DNA from: JAUMBM01 sp964441755
GTDB lineage: Bacteria; Bacteroidota; Bacteroidia; Chitinophagales; Saprospiraceae
Assembly (NCBI GenBank): GCA_964441755.1
Contig: CAYTVG010000002.1
Location: forward strand, 124,001-188,000
Reading direction: 5' to 3'
DNA length: 64,000 bases
Numbering within the stretch: the first letter of the stretch is position 1; every line of letters begins with the position of its first letter. Shown piece after piece: positions 44,901 to 52,871 of this stretch. The notes under the pieces were generated by a model that did no database searches, was not told the origin of the DNA, and was given only the letters and a program-made list of their open reading frames with translations. The position numbers and the translations under genes are program-made.

Positions 44901-47413
44901 ATACGTATAGCTGGCGTGAAACATCGTCCGGAACAGTAATCGCCAGTGCGGCTACCGCCAATAATGTGCCGGCGGGAGCCTATACGCTGCTGGTAGGAGA
45001 TGCCAATGGGTGTGAAAATACGGCTCAGGTGATCGTTGCAGAACCACTCCCGTTGGCAGCTGTGCTGAGTCTGCGCCAACCGGCCTGCTTTGGGAGCAGT
45101 GACGGACAGGGAGATGTACTGGTATCAGGGGGCAATGCACCCTATACGTATCAATGGAGCAACGGGGCTGCCAGCCAGTCGACCAATACGCTGGCGGCCG
45201 GCAATGTGGCACTGACGGTCACAGATGTCAACGGCTGCCAGCTGGATACTGCGCTGCTATTGTCTCAGCCTGAACGCCTGCTGCTGTCGCTCAATGCCTA
45301 CCCTGTTTCTTGCTTTGGGGGCAGCGATGGTGCTGTCGGCAGTGTAGTTACCGGAGGAACTGCTCCCTATACCTATAACTGGAATATTGCTGCAGCCGGC
45401 ACGGACAGCCTCTCGCAGTTGAGTGCAGCATCGGTGATTCTGCAGTTGAGCGATACCAACGGATGTGAGGTGGCTGATACGATTGCAATCGTAGAACCTT
45501 CACCGCTTGCAGTCAATTTTACGGTACTCGATGCAGCTTGTTTCGGTGGGGATAGTGGCCGGATTACGGCGACAGCTACCGGTGGCGTAGGGGGCTATCA
45601 GTATAGCTGGAGCAATGGCCAGCAAACCAATATTGCTTCTGGCTTGCAGGCGGGCAGCTATACGCTCAGTCTGACCGATGCCAATGGTTGTGCACTGACA
45701 GAAACCATAGCTGTCAGCCAGCCAACGCTGCTGACGGCTGCCGTCAGCAGCTCGGTGCAGGCGTGCAGTGGCCCGCCCAATGGCGGGGCTTCGGTCGTTG
45801 CGCAGGGAGGTACACCTCCCTATAATTTTAACTGGAGCAACGGCCAGTCCGGGAGTAGTATCGGCGGCCTTTCAAGTGGAAATTATCAGCTAACGGTTGA
45901 GGATGCCAATGGTTGCCGGCTTATACTGCCGGTAGTCATTGAAATTGCACCTCCTGTTCTACTCACGTATTCAGTGGTAGATGTGGACTGTCACAGTTCA
46001 GCTACTGGCTCGGTTAACCTGACCGTTTCGGGCGGCACACCGCCTTTTATCTATCAATGGGGAGGTGCAGCCATTGGCAATATACCTGCTGCCACCAATT
46101 TGCGGGCCGGCAGCTACACCATAACGGTGACCGATGCGCAGGGTTGTGAAGCTTCAGCCGCTATGGTGGTGGCAGAGCCTTCTCCACTTCAGGCTGATGC
46201 GCAACTGACCAATATCGCCTGCGCAGGCCAGTCAACGGGCGCTATCAGTGTTTCGCTTACCGGAGGCCGGCAGCCTTACAGCTATGTATGGTCCAACGGA
46301 GAAACCACGGCTTCTGTTGACAGTCTGGCTGCGGGACAATACAGTCTGCTTGTGCGCGACGGTAATGGCTGTCAGCTCAGCCGCTCGTTCAGCCTCCTTC
46401 AGCCGCCAGCTATCTTGTTGCAACCACAGATCACCAATGCAGACTGTGCCAATAGCAGCAATGGCCGCATAGTAATTTCAGCCAGCGGCGGCCAGGGTCC
46501 CTACATTTTCCAATGGTCCAATGGCACCAACGGTGCCAGCCTTGAGGAGCTGACAGCCGGAGATTATACAGTCACCCTGACCGACGGACTGGGTTGTGCT
46601 GTAACAAGAATGTACACTGTTGAGGCACCGCCGCCCATCATCGTCAACCTGCAGACAACCGATGTGAGCTGCTTTGGCGAGGCTGATGGCCAATTGCAGG
46701 TGATCGCTTCCGGAGGCAACCCTCCTTATCGCTTCAAAATCAATACCAGTAGCTTGTTTAGTGGCAGCTCCCTGTTTTTGGGACTGGACGAAGGAAATTA
46801 TGCCGTGCTGGTCAGGGATGCTAAGGGCTGTGAGCAACAGTCAGGCGTAGCCAACATCCGGCAGCCCAATCCGCTGCTGCTTGACCTTCCCGATCGGCTG
46901 ATTATTACCTATGGCGATACAACTACCCTCGATCCGCTCATTTCGTCGGACAGGCCCATCACCTTCTACAGCTGGACAACTGTAGATACTACGCGCATGA
47001 GCTGTACAGACTGCCGGCAGCCGCTCATCTATCCCGTCTATGAAGGAGATTATGCACTGCTGATTCGCGATGAAGAAGGCTGCGAGGCCAGCGGTAGTGT
47101 GCGGGTGATCGTAGAAAAAAATTTCCGGGTGGACGTGCCTACGGGCTTTACACCCAATGGCGACGGACAGAATGACTTGCTGTTGGTACATGGCCGGCCG
47201 GACATTCGGGTGAGCTTATTCAGGGTCTACGACCGTTGGGGTGAAATTGTCTTCGAAGCACAGGATTTCGACGTCAACGACACTTCCGTAGGCTGGGACG
47301 GCAATTTCCGCAATGAACCGGTCAATGGCGGGGTCTTTATCTGGCAGGTGGATGCGCTGCTGCCCGATGGCCGCGAACAGCGGTTCAGGGGGCAGACGAC
47401 ACTGATTCGATAG
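41915..47413 (+). CDS. Giant T9SS adhesin: choice-of-anchor L, P-domain, 12 SprB repeats, type B sorting domain
   Basis: A 1832-residue secreted protein. After a signal peptide ending HAWAQ, residues about 30-290 form a choice-of-anchor L domain (GDGVEVLSVTYEGNNQSVGF, then FRYAFGSEEYPEYVCSNFND). Next is a Calx-beta-like stretch (AGLDYSPLPAAVVIPAGDSI). Residues about 430-590 are a proprotein-convertase P-domain-like region (WIDDLDIFLFSPDGQFIEL, RTNGTWRLLITDDA). Residues about 740-1650 hold 12 SprB-type repeats of roughly 75-80 residues, each with a cysteine block such as VSCFGGSDGAV and an aromatic block such as APYTYQWSNG. The final 95 residues (PTGFTPNGDGQNDLLLVHG ... YDRWGEIVFE ... WDGNF) are the gliding-motility-associated C-terminal domain, a type B T9SS signal. 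It is probably a cell-surface adhesin. The next gene begins 4 bp after the stop. Confidence 0.92.
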   Translation: MGNICNGRWVWSAKGLGMLLLVLFGGPHAWAQPLEVSSGPPYTPDNLITNVFLGDGVEVLSVTYEGNNQSVGFFNNGGGSIGMSRGIVMTTGRAATQGASIGVNSPGSSQASVSLPGTALFDPDMQAIAGQGGAINDICRYTITFKPVSDTLRFRYAFGSEEYPEYVCSNFNDIFGFFISGPGITGPYSNNSRNIALVPGTNLPVRINNVNSGVVGNNGTAGNCQPPLGSLNYSAFYNANENSPQLPVYDGYTDVFTAEAVVVPCSTYTIKLVICDVSDGAFDSGVFLEAKSFGTGSVDVQIAGLSVDGGLAEGCRSGEIAFVLPVRTEADLPISYSIEGSAQAGLDYSPLPAAVVIPAGDSIVRFMVEAFEDNIDEGDENIRLIVQVDPCNVDTFDIIIKENPLLKPDLGDDLQQCPDELVNLDGSIPIELPVPPLFVNNTPLSIAQHNIQYFSPIEVQGVLPTTLGPEVIKSVCIDSLVHQWIDDLDIFLFSPDGQFIELTTDNGGNGGNGGQPDQYRRTCFSPTATTPINFPGPFAPASAVPFTGDWKPEGVWEDLWTGSRRTNGTWRLLITDDAMGFVGTLFQWSICFNAPYEINYQWTPASGLSCADCPDPVLTVPGTTTTYSLLARDSYGCQVSDTLVVEPFGSLLMSDPVCGTVTEDSIEIIWPAVPASLGYELSIDGGPWIPANGINSHLISGLSQLQTVTVAVRVIGSDCPSDPKLVSCTTLDCTPPAVSLATVNPVSCFGGSDGSVQLEVTAGNGPFVYTLPGQQNTTGLFTGLSAGLGVAQVTDGSGCIASISFSVPQPPDPGFAFVVKKPVSCAGAQDAELTVVVDDGNGPYSFDWSTGATDSVATQLGTGQYLLNLTDAGGCIYRLDTLLSEPLPLQAAATVSEVSCFNGNNGAVQLMISGGTGEYAVEWLGSGGLFGPSIANIPAGSYEALIEDINGCSLSVRADVGQPQALEISAAATDAPCAGQPGGMLQASSEGGVLPYTYSWRETSSGTVIASAATANNVPAGAYTLLVGDANGCENTAQVIVAEPLPLAAVLSLRQPACFGSSDGQGDVLVSGGNAPYTYQWSNGAASQSTNTLAAGNVALTVTDVNGCQLDTALLLSQPERLLLSLNAYPVSCFGGSDGAVGSVVTGGTAPYTYNWNIAAAGTDSLSQLSAASVILQLSDTNGCEVADTIAIVEPSPLAVNFTVLDAACFGGDSGRITATATGGVGGYQYSWSNGQQTNIASGLQAGSYTLSLTDANGCALTETIAVSQPTLLTAAVSSSVQACSGPPNGGASVVAQGGTPPYNFNWSNGQSGSSIGGLSSGNYQLTVEDANGCRLILPVVIEIAPPVLLTYSVVDVDCHSSATGSVNLTVSGGTPPFIYQWGGAAIGNIPAATNLRAGSYTITVTDAQGCEASAAMVVAEPSPLQADAQLTNIACAGQSTGAISVSLTGGRQPYSYVWSNGETTASVDSLAAGQYSLLVRDGNGCQLSRSFSLLQPPAILLQPQITNADCANSSNGRIVISASGGQGPYIFQWSNGTNGASLEELTAGDYTVTLTDGLGCAVTRMYTVEAPPPIIVNLQTTDVSCFGEADGQLQVIASGGNPPYRFKINTSSLFSGSSLFLGLDEGNYAVLVRDAKGCEQQSGVANIRQPNPLLLDLPDRLIITYGDTTTLDPLISSDRPITFYSWTTVDTTRMSCTDCRQPLIYPVYEGDYALLIRDEEGCEASGSVRVIVEKNFRVDVPTGFTPNGDGQNDLLLVHGRPDIRVSLFRVYDRWGEIVFEAQDFDVNDTSVGWDGNFRNEPVNGGVFIWQVDALLPDGREQRFRGQTTLIR
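44124..46870 (+). repeat. Twelve tandem SprB-type repeats inside the adhesin gene
   Basis: About 225-240 bp each, diverged at the DNA level. Each codes for a Cys-x-Gly/Asn-x-Gly block, then GG-x-PPY/APY and W-S/N-NG, and ends with a D-x-NGC block (AxGxYxLxVTDANGC). Repeats 5-12 are the most regular. Confidence 0.8.
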
Positions 47414-47417
47414 CCAC

Positions 47418-48458
47418 ATGTCGCTCAAGCCCAAAGATATTTTTTTTCGGTTGGCAGGGGGAAGCCTTCAATGGCTTTCTCCTGCCCGCCTGCAGGGCCT
47501 GAGGCCGTGCAGGATTTTTTTACCTTTTTACCACCTGATAGCCGACAGGCCGCCCGCGCACATACGTGCGCTCTACAAGGTTCGGACGGTCGATGAATTC
47601 GTGCGCGATGTCGATTTTATATGCCGGCACTTTGCGCCCGCCCGCCCGCAGCAGCTGTTAGATTGGGCCCTTTCGGGGGAAAAACCGGCCAGGCCGGTGG
47701 TTGTTTTTTCTTTTGATGATGGTCTTAGGGAAGTGGGGGAGCTGGCTGTACCTATACTGTTGGAGCGTGGGTTGATACCTGTGGTTTTTGTCAACAGCGC
47801 TTTTGTCGACAACCGTGCGCTGTTTTTTCGGTACAAGGTTAGTTTGCTGTTGACCGAGTTGGAGGTGCGGAAAAAAGAAGGCCGGCGCTTGCTTCGCCGC
47901 TGGCAAAAGGAGCATGGCCTTGGGGCGGGTGCTGCCCCTGCAGTTCTGCAGGGGATCAGCTACCGGCAGCAGCAGTTGCTGGATGATCTTGCCCGCCTGC
48001 TGGGCTTTAGCTTTGAAGCTTATCTGCAGCAGCAGCGGCCTTATCTGTCAACGGACGCGCTCAGGTCGCTTCATGAGGAGGGCGTTGTTATTGGTGCTCA
48101 CAGCATTGACCACCCCTTGTATGCCGAAATCGGTCGGGCGGAGCAGTGGCGTCAAACCATGGAAAGTGTAGCATTTGTGCAGCGCTTATTCCCCGGGGCG
48201 CCCCGCTTTTTTTCCTTTCCTTTTACCGATGCGGGCTTAGCGCCCGATCTGCATAAAAAGCTGCTGTCGGCAGGGCCCGAAGGGCCACAGCTGCTTTTCG
48301 GCTGCGCCGGCTTGCGGCACGGCCATACGGCCGGGCACTACCAGCGCGTACCTATGGAGGTAGCCAACTGGGATGCCAGACGGGTGCTCATGTCCGAATG
48401 GATGTATGCCATAGCAAGAGATTTGTTGACGCTCAATAGGCGGGCTGATGGAAATTAA
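47418..48458 (+). CDS. Polysaccharide deacetylase (NodB homology domain)
   Basis: A 346-residue protein with a NodB-type fold. The metal-binding Asp pair is in VVFSFDDGLREVGELAVPIL, and the second motif, AHSIDHPLYAEI, supplies two His. An intermediate helical insert (residues about 150-200) is larger than in minimal members. No signal peptide is visible, so it may act in the cytoplasm or at the inner membrane. It would remove acetyl groups from N-acetylated sugars. The gene starts 4 bp after the adhesin stop and overlaps the following acetyltransferase gene by 11 bp, so all three should be translated from one message. Confidence 0.85.
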   Translation: MSLKPKDIFFRLAGGSLQWLSPARLQGLRPCRIFLPFYHLIADRPPAHIRALYKVRTVDEFVRDVDFICRHFAPARPQQLLDWALSGEKPARPVVVFSFDDGLREVGELAVPILLERGLIPVVFVNSAFVDNRALFFRYKVSLLLTELEVRKKEGRRLLRRWQKEHGLGAGAAPAVLQGISYRQQQLLDDLARLLGFSFEAYLQQQRPYLSTDALRSLHEEGVVIGAHSIDHPLYAEIGRAEQWRQTMESVAFVQRLFPGAPRFFSFPFTDAGLAPDLHKKLLSAGPEGPQLLFGCAGLRHGHTAGHYQRVPMEVANWDARRVLMSEWMYAIARDLLTLNRRADGN

Positions 48459-49530
48459 AACGTTTACGCGCAATCAGTTGCGCGATTTTGTGGATTCGGC
48501 CGCGTATGCTGCTATGCCGGTGCTGCCGATTAGCCGGCAGCGGGCATACTCCCAAATGGCCAACCCGAGAGCAGGTGAAGAGGATGTACTGTTGATCATA
48601 GCTTTTAGCGAGGGAAGAATGGCAGGCTATCTGGGGCTGCTGCCCGACAGCCTGCTGTCGACAGCGGGCGTGCGCAGCCCGATCTCGTGGATGAGTTGTA
48701 TATGGACGGATCCGCGCCTGCGCGGTCAGGGGGTGGCCAAAAAACTTGTGCAGACAGCCCTGGATGTTACCGGCAACAGGCTGCTGGCAACGTCCTATAC
48801 GCCTGCGGCTAAAAAATTATACGATCGCATGGGGGCTTTTGCCGATCTGGCTTCGATGTCCGGCACGCGCTACTACCGAAAAGCCGCCAGCCGGCCGCTG
48901 CTGGCCGGCCGCTGGCCGACCTGGACCCACGGGCTGCTGGGGCTGGCCGACAGCCTCGCCAATGGGGCGAGCTGGCCTTTGCGCGCCTTCGCGCCTCGCC
49001 TGCCGGCGGACCTGCACTGGCGCTTCGCCGGCAGGCTGGGCCCCGAGGCGGCAGCTTTTGTAGAAAAACATCAGGGGCGCAGTTTGCTGGGCCGGACTGC
49101 AGAGGAGCTAAAGTGGATGATTAACCATCCATGGTTGCTGGTGGCCGCAGCGGATGAGGATAGCAGGCGCTACCATTTTTCTTCGGTAGCTCAATCGTTT
49201 ACAGCTCTTTTGGTCGAACTCAGAAAGGGTGACCAACTGATGGCAGTACTGCATTTAGTCATCCGCGAGGGCCACTGCAAGCTGCCGCACGCGTGGCTGG
49301 AGGAGGGCAGCGCGCCCTGGGTTGCTGCTTTTGTCAGATTTCTCTGGCATCAGTATGATGTTCATACAGCAACTGTTTATCAGGCAGATATACTGCGGGC
49401 TATGGGCAAAGGGCCTTGGCTTCGGCGACCTTTTAGAAGGGAGTGGCTTATTAGCTGCGGGGCTTTGTCATCGCTGCCGCATGGCAGCTTTTTCCTGCAT
49501 CCGGGGGAAGGCGATGAGGGATTTTTATAA
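48448..49530 (+). CDS. GNAT-family N-acetyltransferase-like protein
   Basis: A 360-residue protein. Residues about 1-150 form a GNAT domain with the acetyl-CoA-binding signature TDPRLRGQGVAKKLVQTAL and a following YTPAAKKLYDRMGA. The remaining 200 residues contain a likely second GNAT-like half (LEEGSAPWVAAFVRFLWHQYDVHTATVY) with an aromatic-rich linker. The substrate is unknown. Its start codon lies inside the end of the deacetylase gene, 11 bp of overlap, which points to translational coupling. A sugar-modifying deacetylase next to an acetyltransferase suggests remodelling of the same glycan, possibly on or near the upstream adhesin; that is inference. Confidence 0.72.
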   Translation: MEIKTFTRNQLRDFVDSAAYAAMPVLPISRQRAYSQMANPRAGEEDVLLIIAFSEGRMAGYLGLLPDSLLSTAGVRSPISWMSCIWTDPRLRGQGVAKKLVQTALDVTGNRLLATSYTPAAKKLYDRMGAFADLASMSGTRYYRKAASRPLLAGRWPTWTHGLLGLADSLANGASWPLRAFAPRLPADLHWRFAGRLGPEAAAFVEKHQGRSLLGRTAEELKWMINHPWLLVAAADEDSRRYHFSSVAQSFTALLVELRKGDQLMAVLHLVIREGHCKLPHAWLEEGSAPWVAAFVRFLWHQYDVHTATVYQADILRAMGKGPWLRRPFRREWLISCGALSSLPHGSFFLHPGEGDEGFL

Positions 49531-49545
49531 AAAAACCACGCGCCC

Positions 49546-49597
49546 AAAGCAGCCCCTTTTGACTTTTTTTCAAAAAATCAAAAGGGGCTGCTTTTTT
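49546..49597. terminator. Bidirectional terminator
   Basis: Arms AAAGCAGCCCCTTTTGA / TCAAAAGGGGCTGCTTT (17 bp, perfect) around a T7/A6 centre, followed by T on the plus strand. It lies between the acetyltransferase gene and the small gene on the other strand, whose stop codon it reaches. Confidence 0.85.
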
Positions 49598-49880
49598 ACG
49601 GGCGATTCAGGCTGAAATCCTGTACCACCAAATGCCGTCGGTCAGGAGATGCGATAACCTCTATCCTGAGCGTGCATCGCTCGTAGTTGAGGGCGTATGA
49701 CTGCCGCAGCCCGGGCTCGTAGGAGGCAGGGGTCGAAGATGCCAGCCCCAGAAAGGTGCCGACATCCCCGGCAAAGCCTTCCATCATCTTGCGGATGGTC
49801 GCCAGTGGATTTTCTGTGCCCGCCTGGTTAATGAGGCCGGCAACAAGGGCAAATTTGATTTTTTGGAGGTTCATGGTCAC
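49596..49880 (-). CDS. Small protein of unknown function
   Basis: A 94-residue protein (or 92 from the second ATG). It has a short helical N-terminal half (LQKIKFALVAGLINQ, TIRKMMEGFAGDVGTFLGL) and a beta-like C-terminal half (CTLRIEVIASPDRRHLVVQDFSL). There is no signal peptide and no known motif. It stands alone between a bidirectional terminator and the clpB promoter region, transcribed away from clpB. Reading frame and codon use look genuine but support is modest. Confidence 0.5.
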   Translation of the reverse strand: MTMNLQKIKFALVAGLINQAGTENPLATIRKMMEGFAGDVGTFLGLASSTPASYEPGLRQSYALNYERCTLRIEVIASPDRRHLVVQDFSLNRP

Positions 49881-50024
49881 CGGATTTTGTTCAGAGGATA
49901 TGTTGTTTTACCATCACTTGTCATCTACCTGTTGTAGGTGATACGTTAGCATGATAACTGCGAGCTGCTCGTTTATGTTGCCTTCTCTTATCTTAAAATA
50001 TTGTTAAAGCGGATTCGGCCACCG

Positions 50025-50060
50025 AAAAAATTGGGCCGGCTACGGCCGACCCAATTTTTC
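50025..50060. terminator. Terminator-like hairpin between divergent genes
   Basis: Arms AAAAATTGGG-C-CGGC and GGCCG-A-CCCAATTTTT flank a short loop, with A and T tracts at the ends. It lies between the divergent starts of the 49596-49880 gene and clpB, where no coding gene needs a terminator. Confidence 0.55.
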
Positions 50061-50106
50061 TGACGATGCCCATCGGGTAGTTTGTCAGGTCCAGGCCACA
50101 GAACCG

Positions 50107-50150
50107 CGACAATTTGACATAATGATCAAACAAAATGTGACAAATTGTCG
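50107..50150. promoter_or_regulatory. Inverted repeat upstream of clpB
   Basis: CGACAATTTG and CAAATTGTCG, 24 bp apart, 53 bp upstream of the clpB start. The inner copy is preceded by TGTGA and overlaps the likely promoter. It is not a CIRCE element. It may be an operator. Confidence 0.45.
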
Positions 50151-50202
50151 TTTTTGTTGTATCGGTACAAACTTTGCACAATAGGAATAAAAAACCTTAG
50201 CA

Positions 50203-52824
50203 ATGAATTTGAATAATTTCACCATCAAGGCGCAGGAAGCTATACAGCGTGCACAGCAGATTGCCCTTGAGCACAGCAACCAGGCAATCGAGCCCGGGCA
50301 TATACTCAAGGGGATACTGGAGGTCGACGACAGTGTGGCGCCTTATGTCTTTAAAAAACTGAGCGTCAATCAGGACGCTATTGTCCGTGCAACAGATGCC
50401 ATCGTTGCTTCCTATCCTAAGGCTAGCGGGGGTGGTGCCCAGTACTTGTCGCGTTCTTCCAACGAGATTGCGCAGCGTGCCGGTGTCTATCTCAAGGAAC
50501 TGGGCGATGAGTATATCGCGCTCGAGCACTTGCTGCTGGCCATTCTCAGTGTGAAAGATCCTGTCGGCCAGATGCTCAAGGACAGTGGTCTAACGGAGGG
50601 CGAACTGAAGGCGGCGGTTAAAGATTTGCGCAGGGGACGGAAAGTGACAACCCAGAGTGCGGAGGATTCTTACAATGCACTTAGCAAATATGCGGTCAAC
50701 CTCAATGAGCGGGCTCGCTCGGGCAAACTCGATCCTGTCATTGGCAGAGAGGAGGAAATCCGCCGGGTGCTGCACATTCTGGCGCGCAGAACGAAAAACA
50801 ATCCTGTGCTCATAGGTGAGCCGGGGGTCGGAAAAACAGCTATCGTCGAGGGCCTGGCACACCGGATTGTAGATGGGGACGTGCCTGAGGACTTGCGCGA
50901 CAAGGATATCTTTGCGCTGGATATGGGGGCACTAATCGCAGGTGCCAAGTACCAGGGGGAGTTTGAGGAGCGACTCAAGAGTGTTATTAATGAGGTGACA
51001 AAGGCCGATGGCCAGATTTTTCTCTTTATTGATGAGATTCACACGCTCATCGGCGCCGGCAAAACGCAGGGTGCTATGGACGCAGCCAACATCCTCAAGC
51101 CTGCGCTGGCAAGGGGTGAGCTCAGGGCCATCGGCGCTACAACGCTCAATGAGTACCAAAAGTATTTTGAAAGCGATAAAGCGCTGGAACGCCGCTTTCA
51201 GACAGTCATGGTCGATGAACCAGGTGAAGAAGATGCTATCTCCATTCTGCGGGGGCTCAAGGATCGCTACGAAACCCACCACAAAATCAACATCAAAGAT
51301 GAGGCCATTGTGGCAGCGGTACAGCTTTCTACCCGCTACATTACCGACCGTTTTTTGCCTGATAAGGCTATAGATCTTATCGATGAGGCCGCAGCTCGCC
51401 TGCGCCTCGAAATGAACTCCATGCCTGAGGAGCTGGACGAGGTCGAGCGCAGGATTCGCCAGCTCGAAATTGAGCGGGAGGCGGTCCGCCGCGAAAATGA
51501 TGCGCTGAAGATGAATCGCATTAGTCAGGAGCTGGCCAATCTCGAGGATAAGCGCAATGCGCTCAGGGCTCGCTGGGAAAGTGAGCGCGAGGTTGTACTG
51601 GGTATTCAGGCAGCCAAAGAAAAAATGGAGCAGCTGCGGCAGGAAGCCAACCGACTGGAAAGGGAGGGCAACTACTCGCAAGTGGCCGAAATCCGATACG
51701 GACAGATACCGGAGCAGCAGCGTATACTGGACAGTTTGTACGATCGCTTATCCGGTATGCAGCTTGACAACAAAATGCTGGTCAAGGAGGAGGTAGATGC
51801 CGAGGATATAGCTGAGATCGTGAGCCGCTGGACGGGTGTGCCGGTAACGCGTATGCTGCAGAGCGAGCGTGAGAAACTCTTGCTGCTGGAAGATGATCTG
51901 CACAAGCGGGTGGTAGGACAGGAGGAGGCCGTGGAGGCAGTAGCCGATGCGATCCGCCTGAGCCGTACAGGTCTTGTCAATCCTAACCGGCCTATCGGAA
52001 GCTTCCTCTTTCTGGGGACTACAGGGGTCGGAAAAACAGAGCTGGCCAAAGCACTGGCAGCCTACTTGTTCAATGACGAAAACCTGATTACACGCATCGA
52101 TATGAGCGAATACCAGGAAAGGCATGCTGTAAGCCGTCTGGTGGGGGCGCCTCCGGGTTATGTGGGCTATGATGAGGGTGGTCAGCTTACAGAGGCCGTC
52201 CGCAGAAAACCTTATTCGGTTGTACTGCTTGACGAAATAGAAAAGGCACATCCGGATGTATTCAATATTCTGCTGCAAGTGCTGGAAGATGGCCGGCTGA
52301 CCGACAACAAAGGTCGGGTAGCCAATTTCAAGAATGCTATCATCATCATGACGTCCAATATTGGTTCTGATCTGATCCGGGAAAATTTTGCCCGCATGAC
52401 AGATATCAATGAGGAGGAGGTAGTTGAAAAAACCAAAGGGGTTGTCTATGAATTGCTGAAACAGTCAGTGCGGCCGGAATTTCTCAACCGTATCGACGAG
52501 GTAATCATGTTCAAGCCGCTCTCCCGCAAGGATATTGGCAAAATTGTCGAACTGCAGGTCAATCATATCCGCGAGATGTTGTCAGCTCAGCACATTGACC
52601 TGCGGGTTACACCCGAAGCGATGAACTGGTTGGCCAATGAGGGCTATCATCCCGAATTTGGGGCTCGTCCGCTCAAGCGTCTGATTCAGAAGAAAGTGCT
52701 TCGCGAGCTCAGCAAACAGCTGCTGTCGGGTAAAGTCGAGCAGGGGAGCAGCATCGTTCTGGATGTCTTCGATGATGTCGTCGTGTTTCGCAAGGCACTC
52801 GCCAACGAGCCGCTAGCGGTGTAA
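50203..52824 (+). CDS. clpB: ATP-dependent disaggregase chaperone ClpB
   Basis: An 873-residue cytoplasmic AAA+ chaperone that re-solubilises aggregated proteins with DnaK. The N domain (residues about 1-145) has FTIKAQEAIQRAQQIALEH. The first ATPase has Walker A GEPGVGKTAIVEG and Walker B IFLFIDEIHTLIGAG. The coiled-coil M domain spans about 400-525 (ELDEVERRIRQLEIEREAVRR), distinguishing it from ClpA/ClpC. The second ATPase has GTTGVGKTELAKAL, VVLLDEIEKAHPDVF and the sensor GARPLKRLIQ. Length is normal. The promoter region carries an inverted repeat, so a heat-shock regulator other than HrcA is possible. Confidence 0.98.
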   Translation: MNLNNFTIKAQEAIQRAQQIALEHSNQAIEPGHILKGILEVDDSVAPYVFKKLSVNQDAIVRATDAIVASYPKASGGGAQYLSRSSNEIAQRAGVYLKELGDEYIALEHLLLAILSVKDPVGQMLKDSGLTEGELKAAVKDLRRGRKVTTQSAEDSYNALSKYAVNLNERARSGKLDPVIGREEEIRRVLHILARRTKNNPVLIGEPGVGKTAIVEGLAHRIVDGDVPEDLRDKDIFALDMGALIAGAKYQGEFEERLKSVINEVTKADGQIFLFIDEIHTLIGAGKTQGAMDAANILKPALARGELRAIGATTLNEYQKYFESDKALERRFQTVMVDEPGEEDAISILRGLKDRYETHHKINIKDEAIVAAVQLSTRYITDRFLPDKAIDLIDEAAARLRLEMNSMPEELDEVERRIRQLEIEREAVRRENDALKMNRISQELANLEDKRNALRARWESEREVVLGIQAAKEKMEQLRQEANRLEREGNYSQVAEIRYGQIPEQQRILDSLYDRLSGMQLDNKMLVKEEVDAEDIAEIVSRWTGVPVTRMLQSEREKLLLLEDDLHKRVVGQEEAVEAVADAIRLSRTGLVNPNRPIGSFLFLGTTGVGKTELAKALAAYLFNDENLITRIDMSEYQERHAVSRLVGAPPGYVGYDEGGQLTEAVRRKPYSVVLLDEIEKAHPDVFNILLQVLEDGRLTDNKGRVANFKNAIIIMTSNIGSDLIRENFARMTDINEEEVVEKTKGVVYELLKQSVRPEFLNRIDEVIMFKPLSRKDIGKIVELQVNHIREMLSAQHIDLRVTPEAMNWLANEGYHPEFGARPLKRLIQKKVLRELSKQLLSGKVEQGSSIVLDVFDDVVVFRKALANEPLAV

Positions 52825-52825
52825 T

Positions 52826-52865
52826 ATAACAATAAAGGCTGCCCGAGGGCAGCCTTTATTGTTAT
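52826..52865. terminator. Bidirectional terminator between clpB and the BNR gene
   Basis: Perfect 19-bp arms ATAACAATAAAGGCTGCCC / GGGCAGCCTTTATTGTTAT with a GA loop, two bp after the clpB stop. Located between convergent genes. Confidence 0.85.
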
Positions 52866-52871
52866 GCAGGC

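Noticed and set aside
44124..46870. Repeated DNA in the adhesin gene as a possible CRISPR or satellite array
   Set aside because: The repeats are about 230 bp, diverged at the DNA level, stay in one open frame and encode SprB-type domains.
50107..50150. CIRCE/HrcA operator upstream of clpB
   Set aside because: The half-sites CGACAATTTG / CAAATTGTCG do not match TTAGCACTC-N9-GAGTGCTAA.
49993..50181. A 62-codon open frame on the reverse strand between the small gene and clpB
   Set aside because: It reads through the terminator-like palindrome and overlaps the clpB promoter region; composition is not protein-like.
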